Shown here: piece by piece, positions 7,876-15,736 of the stretch | Position numbering within the stretch: the stretch's first letter is position 1 | How the letters are laid out: the number at the start of each line of letters is the position of its first letter | Assembly: GCA_009838635.1 (NCBI GenBank) | Contig: VXRE01000093.1 | Coordinates: forward strand, 1 to 45,780 | Direction of reading: 5' to 3' | DNA: 45,780 bases | Source: Acidimicrobiia bacterium | Lineage (GTDB): Bacteria; Actinomycetota; Acidimicrobiia; Spongiisociales; Spongiisociaceae | Program-made: the position numbers and the translations under genes | The notes under the pieces: model-generated | Databases searched by the model: none | Told to the model about the DNA's origin: nothing | The model's input: the letters and a program-made list of their open reading frames with translations, nothing else

Positions 7876-8531
7876 CCGGTGTCCGGCGGCCAGATGTTCG
7901 GCCCGGAGATGGGCTCGAGCGCTCCGTCCGAGTAGTACCCCCCGTACCGATCGAGATGAGCAGCCGTGTACGGTGCGGCCGCGTGGTCGCCCGCCGCGTC
8001 GGCATCGGTGTGGACCCGATAGAGCCAGAACTCGGTGGAGAGGTCGAGATTCTGGTTGATGTCGAAACGGAGCAGCCCCTGTTCCGCTGCTGCGGCCGCA
8101 TGGGCCTGCTCCGTCACCGAGGCGATGAAGCCGTCCGTGTCCTCGGGTCGCACGGAGATGCGCGCCTGGTAGACCACCATCCCCCCGGTGGATGGAGGAT
8201 CTTCGGATCGCTCCCCGGTCGCGTCACGGCGCGCCTTGGCGGTGCTGTCGAGGCTGCGGCACGTCGCCCAGACCAGTTGATCCGCCATTCCATCGGTAGC
8301 CGCGAACCAGGCTGCGAAGTGCGCCGACTCGCCGTGGGCTTCGACCGCGCCGTCATCGTCGTAGATCTCGTTGAATCCCACCCTGGCCGGGTCCGTATCG
8401 TCACCGAAGATGTCGAAACGGCGGCACCCTGGCTCGGTCGCCACAGACGCACGGGCGTTGGCGATCGACGCCGTCAGGAACCTGTCCAGGTGATCCTGGC
8501 GGATGGTGGCCTGAACAGTGATGGTTCTCAT
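7869..8531 (-). CDS. Tandem antibiotic-biosynthesis-monooxygenase (ABM) domain protein
   Basis: A 220-residue protein with two ferredoxin-like ABM modules in one chain. Module 1 (about residues 1-95) begins MRTITVQATIRQDHLDRFL and has TEPGCRRFDIFGDD. Module 2 (about residues 110-205) begins VVYQARISVRPEDTDGFI and has EQGLLRFDINQN. The repeated order is beta strand, helix, x-G-C/L-L/R-R-F-D-I strand, then the acid-rich strand. ABM proteins usually act as dimers of single modules as cofactor-free monooxygenases or quinol oxidases, so this fusion mimics a dimer. It is the first gene of a minus-strand series and overlaps the next by the ATGGTGA junction. It is divergent from the ABC permease gene with 155 bases between, which probably hold promoters for both. 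The reaction is not known. Confidence 0.8.
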   Translation of the reverse strand: MRTITVQATIRQDHLDRFLTASIANARASVATEPGCRRFDIFGDDTDPARVGFNEIYDDDGAVEAHGESAHFAAWFAATDGMADQLVWATCRSLDSTAKARRDATGERSEDPPSTGGMVVYQARISVRPEDTDGFIASVTEQAHAAAAAEQGLLRFDINQNLDLSTEFWLYRVHTDADAAGDHAAAPYTAAHLDRYGGYYSDGALEPISGPNIWPPDTGW

Positions 8532-8686
8532 GTCGTTCCCGTCGGGTGCGTTACAACGCTAGCGGTCTACGCCTCCCGCATCGTTGGATTCAGCCGTTCG
8601 GCGGCCAGGACCGGCGGGTAAGATTTTTCGAGATGGTATGCCTCCGCGGGCAGACCACTAACCGGCTCCCGAAGGGACGATGGAAT

Positions 8687-10282
8687 ATGGCAACCGGAGG
8701 GGCTGTCTCCGCAAGGGGAGTATCCGGTTGGCGATCGGCCGCCCTGGGGGTTGCAGGCGTGGGAGTCCTCCTCGCGGGATGGGAACTGGTCGGCCAATTC
8801 GAGGTGTTCGGTAGGGGTTGGCCGCCCTTCACGGATGTTCTCGAGTCTCTTTCCAAGGACAGGGAGATCCTGCGTCGGGCCGCCGCAGGCACGATCCGGG
8901 ACGCGGTGCGGGGATTCGCCGCCGGGATGGCATTGGGAATCTCTCTGGCCATCATCGGGCTGGTCATCATCCCGCTCCGCCGGGGCATCGGGCGCCTGGC
9001 CACCGTCGTCAATTCCATCCCCTGGATCGCTCTGGGCCCGCTCATCGTCATGGTGGTGTCGTCGTCGGCGACTCCGGTGGTCTTCGCGAGCCTGGCCGTG
9101 TTCTTCTCGAGCTTCATCGCGGTGAGTTCCGGTTTCAACCTCGTGAGCGCATCCCATCAGGACGTGTTCACCGTTCTGGGGGCGTCCAGGACCAGCCGCT
9201 TCTGGAGGCTCGAGATACCGGCGGTGCTGCCTTCGATCGTGTACGCGGCCAAGCTCGGCGCTCCCGCCGCCATGTTCGGCGTGGTCTTCGGCGAGTGGTT
9301 CGGCACGACCGAGCCGGGATTGGGCCTGGTGATGGTCGTGGCCCTCCAGCAGTTCTTCACCGCCCGGCTCTGGGCAGCCGCTGGGCTGACGGCCTTCATA
9401 GCGATCGTTGCTTTCGGCCTCTTCGCCCTGGTGGAAGAACTGGTCCGGCGTCGCGACTTCTCCGTCCGCCAGGACGTGCGGGAACTGGCCGGTTCCGGCC
9501 GATCGAAGGAGGGGGAGAGTGAGCCCGCTTCCTGGCGCGGCCGACTGGTGGACATTGCTCTCACGGTGTGGCCCTTCGTCTTGGTCATCGGCTTCTGGCA
9601 GTTCGCGGTCACGATCTGGGACGTCAGTCCCATCGTGGCCCCCACCCCCGAATCGGTGGTGAGCGACATCGCCGGGGATCCCGGCACCTATTTCTCGTAC
9701 ACGTTCAACACGCTGCAGATGGCTGCGGTGGGTCTGCTGGTCGGCAGCCTCATCGGGCTGGTGACGGCACTGGCGAGTTGGCTGTCTCCGGTGCTGAGGG
9801 GCATGCTCACCACACCCATGATCATCATGTACTCCGTTCCGCTGGTAGCGACCGTCCCGATCATGGCGAGGGTGATCGGTTACACGCGGACCACGGTTGT
9901 GGCGGTTGCCGCCCTGGTCTCGATGTTCCCGACCTTCGTGCTGGTCAGTTCCGGTTTTCGTTCCACACCCCCCGGCGCCGACGATGTGTTCTCGGTCATG
10001 GGCGCACGGCGCCGCGCCAGATTGCGTCACCTGGCGCTGCCCTCGGCAGTGCCCGACTTCCTCACGGCGCTCCGGCTGAACGGGGCGCTGGCGATCGTCG
10101 CCGCGATCCTGGGGGAGTACCTCACCGGCCGCGACGGCCTCGGGTGGCTCTTCGCTCTCTCGTACGGCGGTCTCGAAATGGCTCGGGCCTGGGGTTCCGC
10201 GGTGGTGATAGTCATCCTGTCGGTGGTCGTATACGTGGGTGCGAGCCGGCTCGAGGAGCGCGGGCAGCAGCGGATGCTCTAG
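8687..10282 (+). CDS. ABC transporter permease, two permease domains fused (NitT/TauT/ThiX type)
   Basis: A 531-residue inner-membrane protein with two complete BPD-type permease domains. Domain 1 (roughly residues 20-265) contains the EAA-type loop VFTVLGASRTSRFWRLEIP and then AAKLGAPAAMFGVVFGEWFG. After a polar linker rich in Arg, Glu and Ser, domain 2 (roughly 300-525) contains VFSVMGARRRARLRHLALP and ALAIVAAILGEYLTG. ATG at 8687 is preferred because GAAGGGA precedes it by 9 bases; the upstream extension from 8546 is polar and unlike permeases. Each half matches one of the two separate permeases at 22252-23861, which together total nearly the same length. The binding-protein gene follows 102 bases later; the ATPase lies beyond it on the other strand. 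Substrate unknown. Confidence 0.9.
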   Translation: MATGGAVSARGVSGWRSAALGVAGVGVLLAGWELVGQFEVFGRGWPPFTDVLESLSKDREILRRAAAGTIRDAVRGFAAGMALGISLAIIGLVIIPLRRGIGRLATVVNSIPWIALGPLIVMVVSSSATPVVFASLAVFFSSFIAVSSGFNLVSASHQDVFTVLGASRTSRFWRLEIPAVLPSIVYAAKLGAPAAMFGVVFGEWFGTTEPGLGLVMVVALQQFFTARLWAAAGLTAFIAIVAFGLFALVEELVRRRDFSVRQDVRELAGSGRSKEGESEPASWRGRLVDIALTVWPFVLVIGFWQFAVTIWDVSPIVAPTPESVVSDIAGDPGTYFSYTFNTLQMAAVGLLVGSLIGLVTALASWLSPVLRGMLTTPMIIMYSVPLVATVPIMARVIGYTRTTVVAVAALVSMFPTFVLVSSGFRSTPPGADDVFSVMGARRRARLRHLALPSAVPDFLTALRLNGALAIVAAILGEYLTGRDGLGWLFALSYGGLEMARAWGSAVVIVILSVVVYVGASRLEERGQQRML

Positions 10283-10384
10283 GCAGTACCGGCCTCCTGC
10301 CGTACTCGGCGTGCACAAAACCAGGTGCATTCCCCGACCAGGGGTGGCAGACTGAAGCATCCGAGGCGAAGTAGGAGGAGACCA

Positions 10385-11563
10385 TTGCGGTACACACGTA
10401 GATCACGACTAGGCGGGATGATTCTCGTATTGGCCTTGCTGGCGGCCGCGTGCGGGGATGACGAGCCTGCCGCCACGACGGCTGCTCCTGCCACGACCGC
10501 CGCGCCCGCAACCACGGCCGCGCCGGATACGACAGCAGCGCCGGATACGCCGGCTGCGCCCACCACGACGGCTGCGCCCACGACGACGGCGGCACCGACC
10601 ACCGAAGCTCCCATGGAACCGACGGTCATCCGTGTCCGGCTGAACTGGACGGCGGATCCAGGATTCCTGGGGCTGTACATGGCGGACGAATTGGGGTTCT
10701 TCACCGAGGAGAACGTAGTGGCCGAGTTCGAGTACGGCGGCCCCAACGTGCCGCATCCCGTCCAGATCCTGGCCGGGGGAGCTGCGGACATCGGCTTCGG
10801 AGGTCTGGCCATCATTGCCGATGCGGTGTCACAGGGCGATGAATTCGTGATCTTCGGGACAAGGCTTCAAGAGGGCATCCTGGGGATCAGTTCCCTGGCC
10901 TCGGACCCGATCCTGACTGCGAGCGACATATGCGGCAGCAAGATCGGGGCCACCCCCGGTGACATAGTCCAACTCGATGCGCTTCTGACCCTCAACGGGC
11001 TGGAGGCCGGGTGTTACGACATGGTCCCGGTTGGTTACGACCCGTCACCGGTCGCTGAAGGCTTGGTGCGTGGCCAGATCAACTACATGAACAGCCACCC
11101 CGTCATCCTCGATTTCATGGGCATCGACAACGTCGCCGTGTCCTATGCCGACTTGGGCATGCAGATGTATCACGACCTGGCGTTCGTCAACCGAAGCTTC
11201 CTGGACGCCAACCGCGATGCGATGGTGGGATTCCTGCGGGCGATGATCAAGGGCTGGGAAGCGGCCTTCGCCGATCCGGATGCCGCCATCGACCTGATGA
11301 TGAACAAGTGGGGAGGGGCCGAGATCGGTATGGACATCTCGTTCCAGCGGCCCGTCCATGACGCTCAGGTGCCTTTGATGACGAGCAGCCTCACCGACGA
11401 GAAGGGTCTGTTCCAGATGGACTTCGATCTCATGGCGTCCACCATGTGGGACGTCCTGGCCCTCACGGGTATCGAGAACCTTCCCAGTGCCGAGTCGATG
11501 ATCGACACCAGCCTGCTCGACGATGCGTTCGCCGGCTGCGGAGCTTCGCTCCTCGAGTGCTGA
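10385..11563 (+). CDS. ABC transporter substrate-binding lipoprotein (NMT1/THI5/TauA-like), set 1
   Basis: A 392-residue secreted binding protein. The start is TTG at 10385, just after AGGAGG; an ATG at 10325 lacks a site. The signal peptide runs through LALLAAAC with the lipid-modified cysteine at about residue 23, followed by a low-complexity linker of repeated Thr-Ala-Ala-Pro-type units to about residue 75. The binding domain begins VIRVRLNWTADPGFLGLYMAD, with GFFTEENV and GGAADIGFGG, matching the NMT1/SsuA-type fold for thiamine precursors, sulfonates and similar small ligands. It ends with GCGASLLEC, a pair of cysteines that the set-2 protein also has. A strong terminator follows. The ligand cannot be predicted. 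Confidence 0.9.
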   Translation: MRYTRRSRLGGMILVLALLAAACGDDEPAATTAAPATTAAPATTAAPDTTAAPDTPAAPTTTAAPTTTAAPTTEAPMEPTVIRVRLNWTADPGFLGLYMADELGFFTEENVVAEFEYGGPNVPHPVQILAGGAADIGFGGLAIIADAVSQGDEFVIFGTRLQEGILGISSLASDPILTASDICGSKIGATPGDIVQLDALLTLNGLEAGCYDMVPVGYDPSPVAEGLVRGQINYMNSHPVILDFMGIDNVAVSYADLGMQMYHDLAFVNRSFLDANRDAMVGFLRAMIKGWEAAFADPDAAIDLMMNKWGGAEIGMDISFQRPVHDAQVPLMTSSLTDEKGLFQMDFDLMASTMWDVLALTGIENLPSAESMIDTSLLDDAFAGCGASLLEC

Positions 11564-11585
11564 TCGCCCGGGTCTCCCGGTTATA

Positions 11586-11626
11586 GGGAAGTGGCGTCTC
11601 CGACTGACGGGGCGCCACTTTCCTTC
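11586..11626 (+). terminator. Intrinsic terminator after binding-protein gene (set 1)
   Basis: An 11-bp stem with one G-T pair (left arm GGGAAGTGGCG at 11586, right arm CGCCACTTTCC ending at 11623) encloses a loop of about 16 bases. A T-rich stretch continues on the plus strand. It lies 22 bases after the stop at 11563 and ahead of the convergent ATPase gene. Confidence 0.75.
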
Positions 11627-11690
11627 TGGTCGGTTCCGAGCACAGGGCAGCCTGATCCGCGGCCTGGGTTGATCTGCGGGAAGTGGGCTC

Positions 11691-12509
11691 TCAGGTCTCC
11701 GTAGAGTCCAAGGCCAGGGTGAGCTCGTCGGCTATCGCGTGGAATTCCGGAGTGGTCGCCAGTTCCCGTGTCCGGGGCCTCTCGAACTCCACCTCCTGTA
11801 CCAACTTCACTTGTCCCGGCCGCTCGGTCAGAACGATGACCCGGTCGGCGAGGAACAGGGCCTCGTCCACCGAGTGGGTCACCAGAATCGTGGTGTGCTG
11901 CTGAGCGGACCAGATCCGCTGCAGTTCCATGTTCATCTGCCGGCGGGTCACCGCGTCGAGGGCTCCGAACGGCTCGTCAAGGAGCAGGACTTCGGGGTTC
12001 AGGGCGAGGGCGCGAGCGATGGCGACGCGCTGGCGCATCCCGCCCGAGAGCTGCTTCGGCCTCGCCTTCTCGAACCCCGCCATACCGACGAGGGAGATGA
12101 GATCGGAGATGCGCTCGCGGTCCGGCTTCATCCCGGCCACGTGGAACGGCAGCGCGATGTTGTCCCACGAACTGAGCCAGGGGAGCAGAGCGTGATCTTG
12201 GAAGGCCACGCCCAGGCGATGCGCAGCCGCCAACTCGGCCGGCTGTCGCCCGTTCACGACCACTGTTCCGAGGGAAGGTGTCTCCAGCGATCCGACCAGC
12301 CGTAGCAAGGTCGACTTACCACAGCCGGATGGACCGATAAGCGCTACGAACTCCCCGGCCGCCACATCGAAGCTGACGTCGGAGACCGCCAGCAGCGACT
12401 CTCCCCTCCGCAGCTTGAACTCCTTGCTCACATCCCGCAGCGAGATGACCGGTGATCCGTCCGCGATCTCTCCGCCCGCGTCATCGTCGACGAAGCTGCG
12501 GTCAGTCAA
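11691..12509 (-). CDS. ABC transporter ATP-binding protein (SsuB/TauB/ThiZ-like)
   Basis: A 272-residue cytoplasmic ATPase. All motifs are present in order: Walker A GPSGCGKST, Q-loop AFQDHALLPW, signature LSGGMRQRVAIARAL, Walker B VLLLDEPFGALD and switch VTHSVDEA. The LLPW and DEPFGALD forms are typical of nitrate/sulfonate/taurine-type importers. The start is TTG at 12509 with AAGGAGG a few bases upstream, preceded by an acidic N-terminal extension of about 20 residues. It converges on the set-1 binding protein, so it must have its own promoter. It is the only ATPase of this type in the window although three permease sets are present, so it may energise more than one of them. Confidence 0.9.
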   Translation of the reverse strand: MTDRSFVDDDAGGEIADGSPVISLRDVSKEFKLRRGESLLAVSDVSFDVAAGEFVALIGPSGCGKSTLLRLVGSLETPSLGTVVVNGRQPAELAAAHRLGVAFQDHALLPWLSSWDNIALPFHVAGMKPDRERISDLISLVGMAGFEKARPKQLSGGMRQRVAIARALALNPEVLLLDEPFGALDAVTRRQMNMELQRIWSAQQHTTILVTHSVDEALFLADRVIVLTERPGQVKLVQEVEFERPRTRELATTPEFHAIADELTLALDSTET

Positions 12510-12620
12510 TGGCGCCTCCTTGCGGGTTCCCCGGAAATGGAGACTAGTCCCGGGTCGGTTGCGGTGGCACGCCGCCGGGCGTAGCCGGGTATCGCATTGC
12601 GGCCGAAGGCCGGTACCGGA

Positions 12621-13022
12621 TCACAAGGTTCCCCAGAACTCCGGCGGGTCGCCCGCCAGCTCCTGGACGGTGGCTTCCATCGCGAACACCGTGGTTCCTG
12701 GGTTGATGTGGCCGCCGATCGTCCGGCCGGTGGAATCGGCGAACACGGCGTGTATGTGCACCAGCGGTTGGCCTTCGTACAGGGAGATGTTGCCCGTCCC
12801 GCCCGCGACCTCGAGTTGTTCCTCCCGGGCGAAGGTGCGGTAATCGCCGGTATCCGGGTCGTACCAGGAGAGGTCGGCGCGGCTTACCGAGCCGAGAAAC
12901 GTGATCGTCGCGCCTAGGACGCCGTTGGATCGGGCGAACTCTGTCAGCGAGCCCAGCAGGTCATCCCCCTGGCTCAAGCTCAAGAGGTGGATCCTGCCCG
13001 GATCGAAATCAAAAACCTTCAC
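12621..13022 (-). CDS. PPC/PCC (DUF296) domain protein
   Basis: A compact protein of about 133 residues that is essentially one PPC (plant and prokaryote conserved) domain. Diagnostic parts are GRIHLLSLSQGDDLLGSL at the N-terminus, FLGSVSRADLSWYD, and PLVHIHAVFADSTGRTIGGH near the C-terminus, where the His residues cluster as in metal-binding members. In plants PPC domains are found with AT-hooks; bacterial single-domain members form trimers whose role is poorly known. I prefer GTG at 13022, where homology starts; a GTG at 13112 would add 30 unlike residues. It is divergent from the DUF6176-like gene. No AT-hook or other DNA-binding segment is visible, so a transcriptional role should not be assumed. 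Confidence 0.75.
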   Translation of the reverse strand: MKVFDFDPGRIHLLSLSQGDDLLGSLTEFARSNGVLGATITFLGSVSRADLSWYDPDTGDYRTFAREEQLEVAGGTGNISLYEGQPLVHIHAVFADSTGRTIGGHINPGTTVFAMEATVQELAGDPPEFWGTL

Positions 13023-13156
13023 GCCGGTGCGCTCCGGTCGGGTGGGCGAGTCGGCAGCAACCGCACCCGACGAGTCTAGGAGCACCCAATACGGGCGCGT
13101 GGGGCGACCCACCCGATTGATACACTCCGCACCTGCCCGGAGAATGGGAGACCTCG

Positions 13157-13522
13157 TTGGCGGAGACGACCGAGTTCCTGATAGTGGCGCCGATCCTTCC
13201 CGGGAAGCGGGAGGCGTGGCACCGGATGATGCGGGAGGTCACCGGACCCCGGTACGAGGAGTGGGCCGACCATCACCGGCGGATGGGCGTCTCGCGCGAG
13301 GTGGTCTGGGAGCAGCGTCTTCCCGGGATGGACCTGGCCATCGTGGCCATCGACGGCGTCGACCCCGAGGCCATCCTCGACAAGATGACCGTCTCCGATC
13401 ACCCCTTCGACATCTGGTTCAGGGACACGATCGTAAGCGTCACCGGATACCTGGAGACTGCACCGGACGAGATTCCCGCTCCCACCCTCGTGGGCAAGTT
13501 CGAGGCCCGGACACAGCAATGA
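13157..13522 (+). CDS. DUF6176-like / ABM-like small protein
   Basis: A 121-residue protein with an EFLIVAPILPGKREAWHRMM opening, an early Arg-Tyr-Glu-Glu-Trp helix, then VWEQRLPGMDLAIVAIDG and HPFDIWFRDTI. The strand-helix-strand layout and the length fit DUF6176-type proteins, which resemble ABM-fold dimers. The start is TTG at 13157 with GGAG 7 bases before it. The gene for an enolase-superfamily enzyme begins 31 bases after its stop, so the two are probably one transcript. Function unknown; I see no catalytic motif that could be named with confidence. Confidence 0.65.
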   Translation: MAETTEFLIVAPILPGKREAWHRMMREVTGPRYEEWADHHRRMGVSREVVWEQRLPGMDLAIVAIDGVDPEAILDKMTVSDHPFDIWFRDTIVSVTGYLETAPDEIPAPTLVGKFEARTQQ

Positions 13523-13553
13523 CACTCCGGCCCGGCCTCCGGGTGGTGACCGC

Positions 13554-14717
13554 GTGAAGATCAGCCGGATCACGGCCTTCTCGGCCGGTTACATGAAGGC
13601 CGACCCGGAGATGCATCGCAGCTTCTCGCTGGTCAAGATCGACACCGATGCCGGGCACGTGGGATGGGGTGAGGCAAGCTCCTCCTACGGGCACTCCTAC
13701 CCCACGGTCGTGGAGACCATCGTCGATGATGTCCTCGCCGACGTGCTGGTCGGCAAGAACCCGCTGGCGATCCGGGCCCGCCTCGCCGAGATGCACCTAT
13801 GGCTGGACGGCTACCTCGGATGGGACGGTGTCTCTGCGCAGGTCATCGGCGCCATCGAGATCGCTCTGTGGGACATCTTCGGTCAGGAGCACGGCGTCTC
13901 GCTTGCAGCGGTTCTCGGCGCCGGCGTGGACAGCCTGCCTCTCTACGCTACGGGGACGACTTCGTTCGAGGTGGACCTCGGCTGGCACGAGACGTACTTC
14001 GACGATGTCCTCGAAGTCGGGATCAGGGCCATCAAGGTGCGGCTGGGCAACGACCCGGATCGGGATCTCGAGTTGATCGCCCGGACCAGGAGCGTCATCG
14101 GCGATGATTGCCTTCTGATGGCTGACGGCTACTGGACGTACACGCTCCGCGAGGCGATCCGCCTGGCGCGGAAGATGGAACCGTACGACGTGAGCTTCTA
14201 CGAGGAACCCCTTCCCCAGTACATGATCGAGGCGCTCGCCGAGCTCCGGGCCGAATCGCCGGTCCGCATCGCGGTCGGTGAGCGCGTCTTCTCCCTGGCC
14301 GGATTCAGGAACGTGGTGCATCATCGCGCCGCGGACGTTCTCCAGCCGGACCCGACGGTTTGCGGAGGCATACTCGCGTGCATGGAGGTGGCGGCCCTGG
14401 CGAAGGCACATGATCTCGCCGTGGTCCCCCACATCGGAGGCCTGACCGCAGTGGGAGTGGCGGCGGGTCTCCATCTCGCGGCCGCCATCGAGCCCGAAGT
14501 GCTCGAGTACGACCCCGATCCGTACCAGCCGCTACGGGACGATCTGCTGGTCGACCCCATCTTCGGCATGGATCGCGTCGAGGACGGCCGCATGGCGGTC
14601 CCCACCGGGCCCGGGCTGGGGATCGAGATCGACGAAACCGTCCTGGCTGCCTACCCGTACCAGCGGGGGAAGCTCTACCAAGAGCTGTACCCCGAGCACG
14701 GCGCCGGTCGCCTGTGA
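13554..14717 (+). CDS. Enolase-superfamily enzyme, mandelate racemase-like
   Basis: A 387-residue enzyme with the capping domain at residues 1-125 and the barrel after it. Metal ligands are visible as Asp191 (LMADGYWTY), Glu217 or Glu218 (FYEEPL) and Glu243 (VGERVF). The general base pair is Lys161-x-Arg163 (IKVRLG) on one face and an Asp266-His293 dyad (LQPDPTVCGG, VVPHIGG) on the other. The 27-residue Asp-to-His spacing equals that of mandelate racemase, placing it in the MR subgroup rather than among muconate cycloisomerases, which use two lysines. Such enzymes abstract the alpha-proton of carboxylates and often dehydrate acid sugars. The start is GTG at 13554. It converges with the hydroxyacyl-CoA dehydrogenase. 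Substrate unknown. Confidence 0.87.
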   Translation: MKISRITAFSAGYMKADPEMHRSFSLVKIDTDAGHVGWGEASSSYGHSYPTVVETIVDDVLADVLVGKNPLAIRARLAEMHLWLDGYLGWDGVSAQVIGAIEIALWDIFGQEHGVSLAAVLGAGVDSLPLYATGTTSFEVDLGWHETYFDDVLEVGIRAIKVRLGNDPDRDLELIARTRSVIGDDCLLMADGYWTYTLREAIRLARKMEPYDVSFYEEPLPQYMIEALAELRAESPVRIAVGERVFSLAGFRNVVHHRAADVLQPDPTVCGGILACMEVAALAKAHDLAVVPHIGGLTAVGVAAGLHLAAAIEPEVLEYDPDPYQPLRDDLLVDPIFGMDRVEDGRMAVPTGPGLGIEIDETVLAAYPYQRGKLYQELYPEHGAGRL

Positions 14718-14753
14718 CCATCTGCGGGACCCGATAGTTCCCGAAGAGGGGTT

Positions 14754-15704
14754 CTACAACGGCGAGAAGGCGTCTGCCTCCTCCAGGGCGTCCAGTACGG
14801 CCAGGTAGGCCAGGTCCCGCTTGCGCACCACCTCTCGCTCGGAGCGGCCGCCGTAGTCATAGAAGCCTCGGCCCGTCTTGGGTCCGTAGAAGCCCTGGTC
14901 GACGACCTCCTTGAGGTAGGGCGGCACTTCGAGGCCCATCTCTGCCGTGCCTTCGGCGATCAGGTCGAGCCCGTTGAAGTCCAGACTCTGGAAGATGCCC
15001 ACCAGCCCCAGCCGCACGCCCACGCTGGTCTTCAACGCGAAGTCGATGTCCTCCAGCGTCGCGGCGCCGTCGTCCATCAGCTCCTCCGCCGCAGCCCCCA
15101 TCGCCATCATGACCTTGTTGGCGATGAAGCCGATCGCGAACCGATTCATCACGAGCGGCTGCTTCCCGATGCGCCGGAGCAGGTCGGCCGTCCACTCGAG
15201 CGAGTCTCCGGACGAGTCGGGTCCGCCGGCGACCTCCACCAGAGGGATGATGTACGCAGGCATGAACCAGTGGGCGCAGACGAACCGCTCGGGTCTGGCG
15301 GCCGTCACCTGCGTGAACAGGTCCAAGGCCGAGGTGTTGCTCGCCAGCACCACATCGGGCGCGGCCGCATCCTCGAACGCGTTGACGACCGCCTGCTTGG
15401 CGGCGATGGTCTCGCTCACCACTTCCATAGCGAACTCTGCCCGGGCCGCTGCCTCGGCCAGCGAGGTGGTCGGATGGAGGCGCCCCAGGATCGTAGGGAT
15501 CTCGTGGGAAGCCAAGCGGCCTGCATCGACCAGAATTCGTAGGTTGGCCTCCACCAGTCCGGGGGCGCGCGCCAATGCCGTCTCGTCGAGGTCCACCAAG
15601 TCCACATCGATCCCGGCTTGGGCGAAGACTTGGGCGATCGAATGCCCCATCGTCCCGGCGCCCATCACGGTGATGCGCTGTACTTCTCCCGGGCTAGGTC
15701 GCAT
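14754..15704 (-). CDS. 3-hydroxyacyl-CoA dehydrogenase family protein
   Basis: A 316-residue NAD-dependent dehydrogenase. The N-terminal Rossmann domain opens ITVMGAGTMGHSIAQVFAQA, with VDLVDLDE ending in the Asp that selects NAD. MEVVSETIAAKQ and LASNTSALDL are classical. The catalytic His and Glu lie in CAHWFMPAYIIPLVEV, and the C-terminal domain has NRFAIGFIANKVMMAM and QGFYGPKTGRGFYDY. The length and the HWFMPxYxIPLVEV form are shared by hydroxyacyl-CoA dehydrogenases, L-carnitine dehydrogenase and gulonate dehydrogenase, so a non-CoA hydroxy acid substrate is possible. The start is ATG at 15704; the open frame continues upstream to 16409 only as an antisense shadow of the SDR gene. It lies 32 bases after the SDR stop and is probably co-transcribed with it. 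Confidence 0.87.
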   Translation of the reverse strand: MRPSPGEVQRITVMGAGTMGHSIAQVFAQAGIDVDLVDLDETALARAPGLVEANLRILVDAGRLASHEIPTILGRLHPTTSLAEAAARAEFAMEVVSETIAAKQAVVNAFEDAAAPDVVLASNTSALDLFTQVTAARPERFVCAHWFMPAYIIPLVEVAGGPDSSGDSLEWTADLLRRIGKQPLVMNRFAIGFIANKVMMAMGAAAEELMDDGAATLEDIDFALKTSVGVRLGLVGIFQSLDFNGLDLIAEGTAEMGLEVPPYLKEVVDQGFYGPKTGRGFYDYGGRSEREVVRKRDLAYLAVLDALEEADAFSPL

Positions 15705-15736
15705 GGCTCGCCACCCTAGTGGTCCGGTACCCGCGG

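Noticed and set aside
8567-10360. 597-codon open frame on the minus strand
   Set aside because: It is the antisense of the fused permease; the His/Gln/Glu/Gly-rich product has no domain, and the plus strand encodes a clear membrane protein.
10455-10620. Short tandem repeats near the binding-protein start looked like a minisatellite or CRISPR-like array
   Set aside because: They are codons for the Thr/Ala/Pro linker of a lipoprotein, with irregular units and no spacers; a similar linker occurs in the second binding protein.
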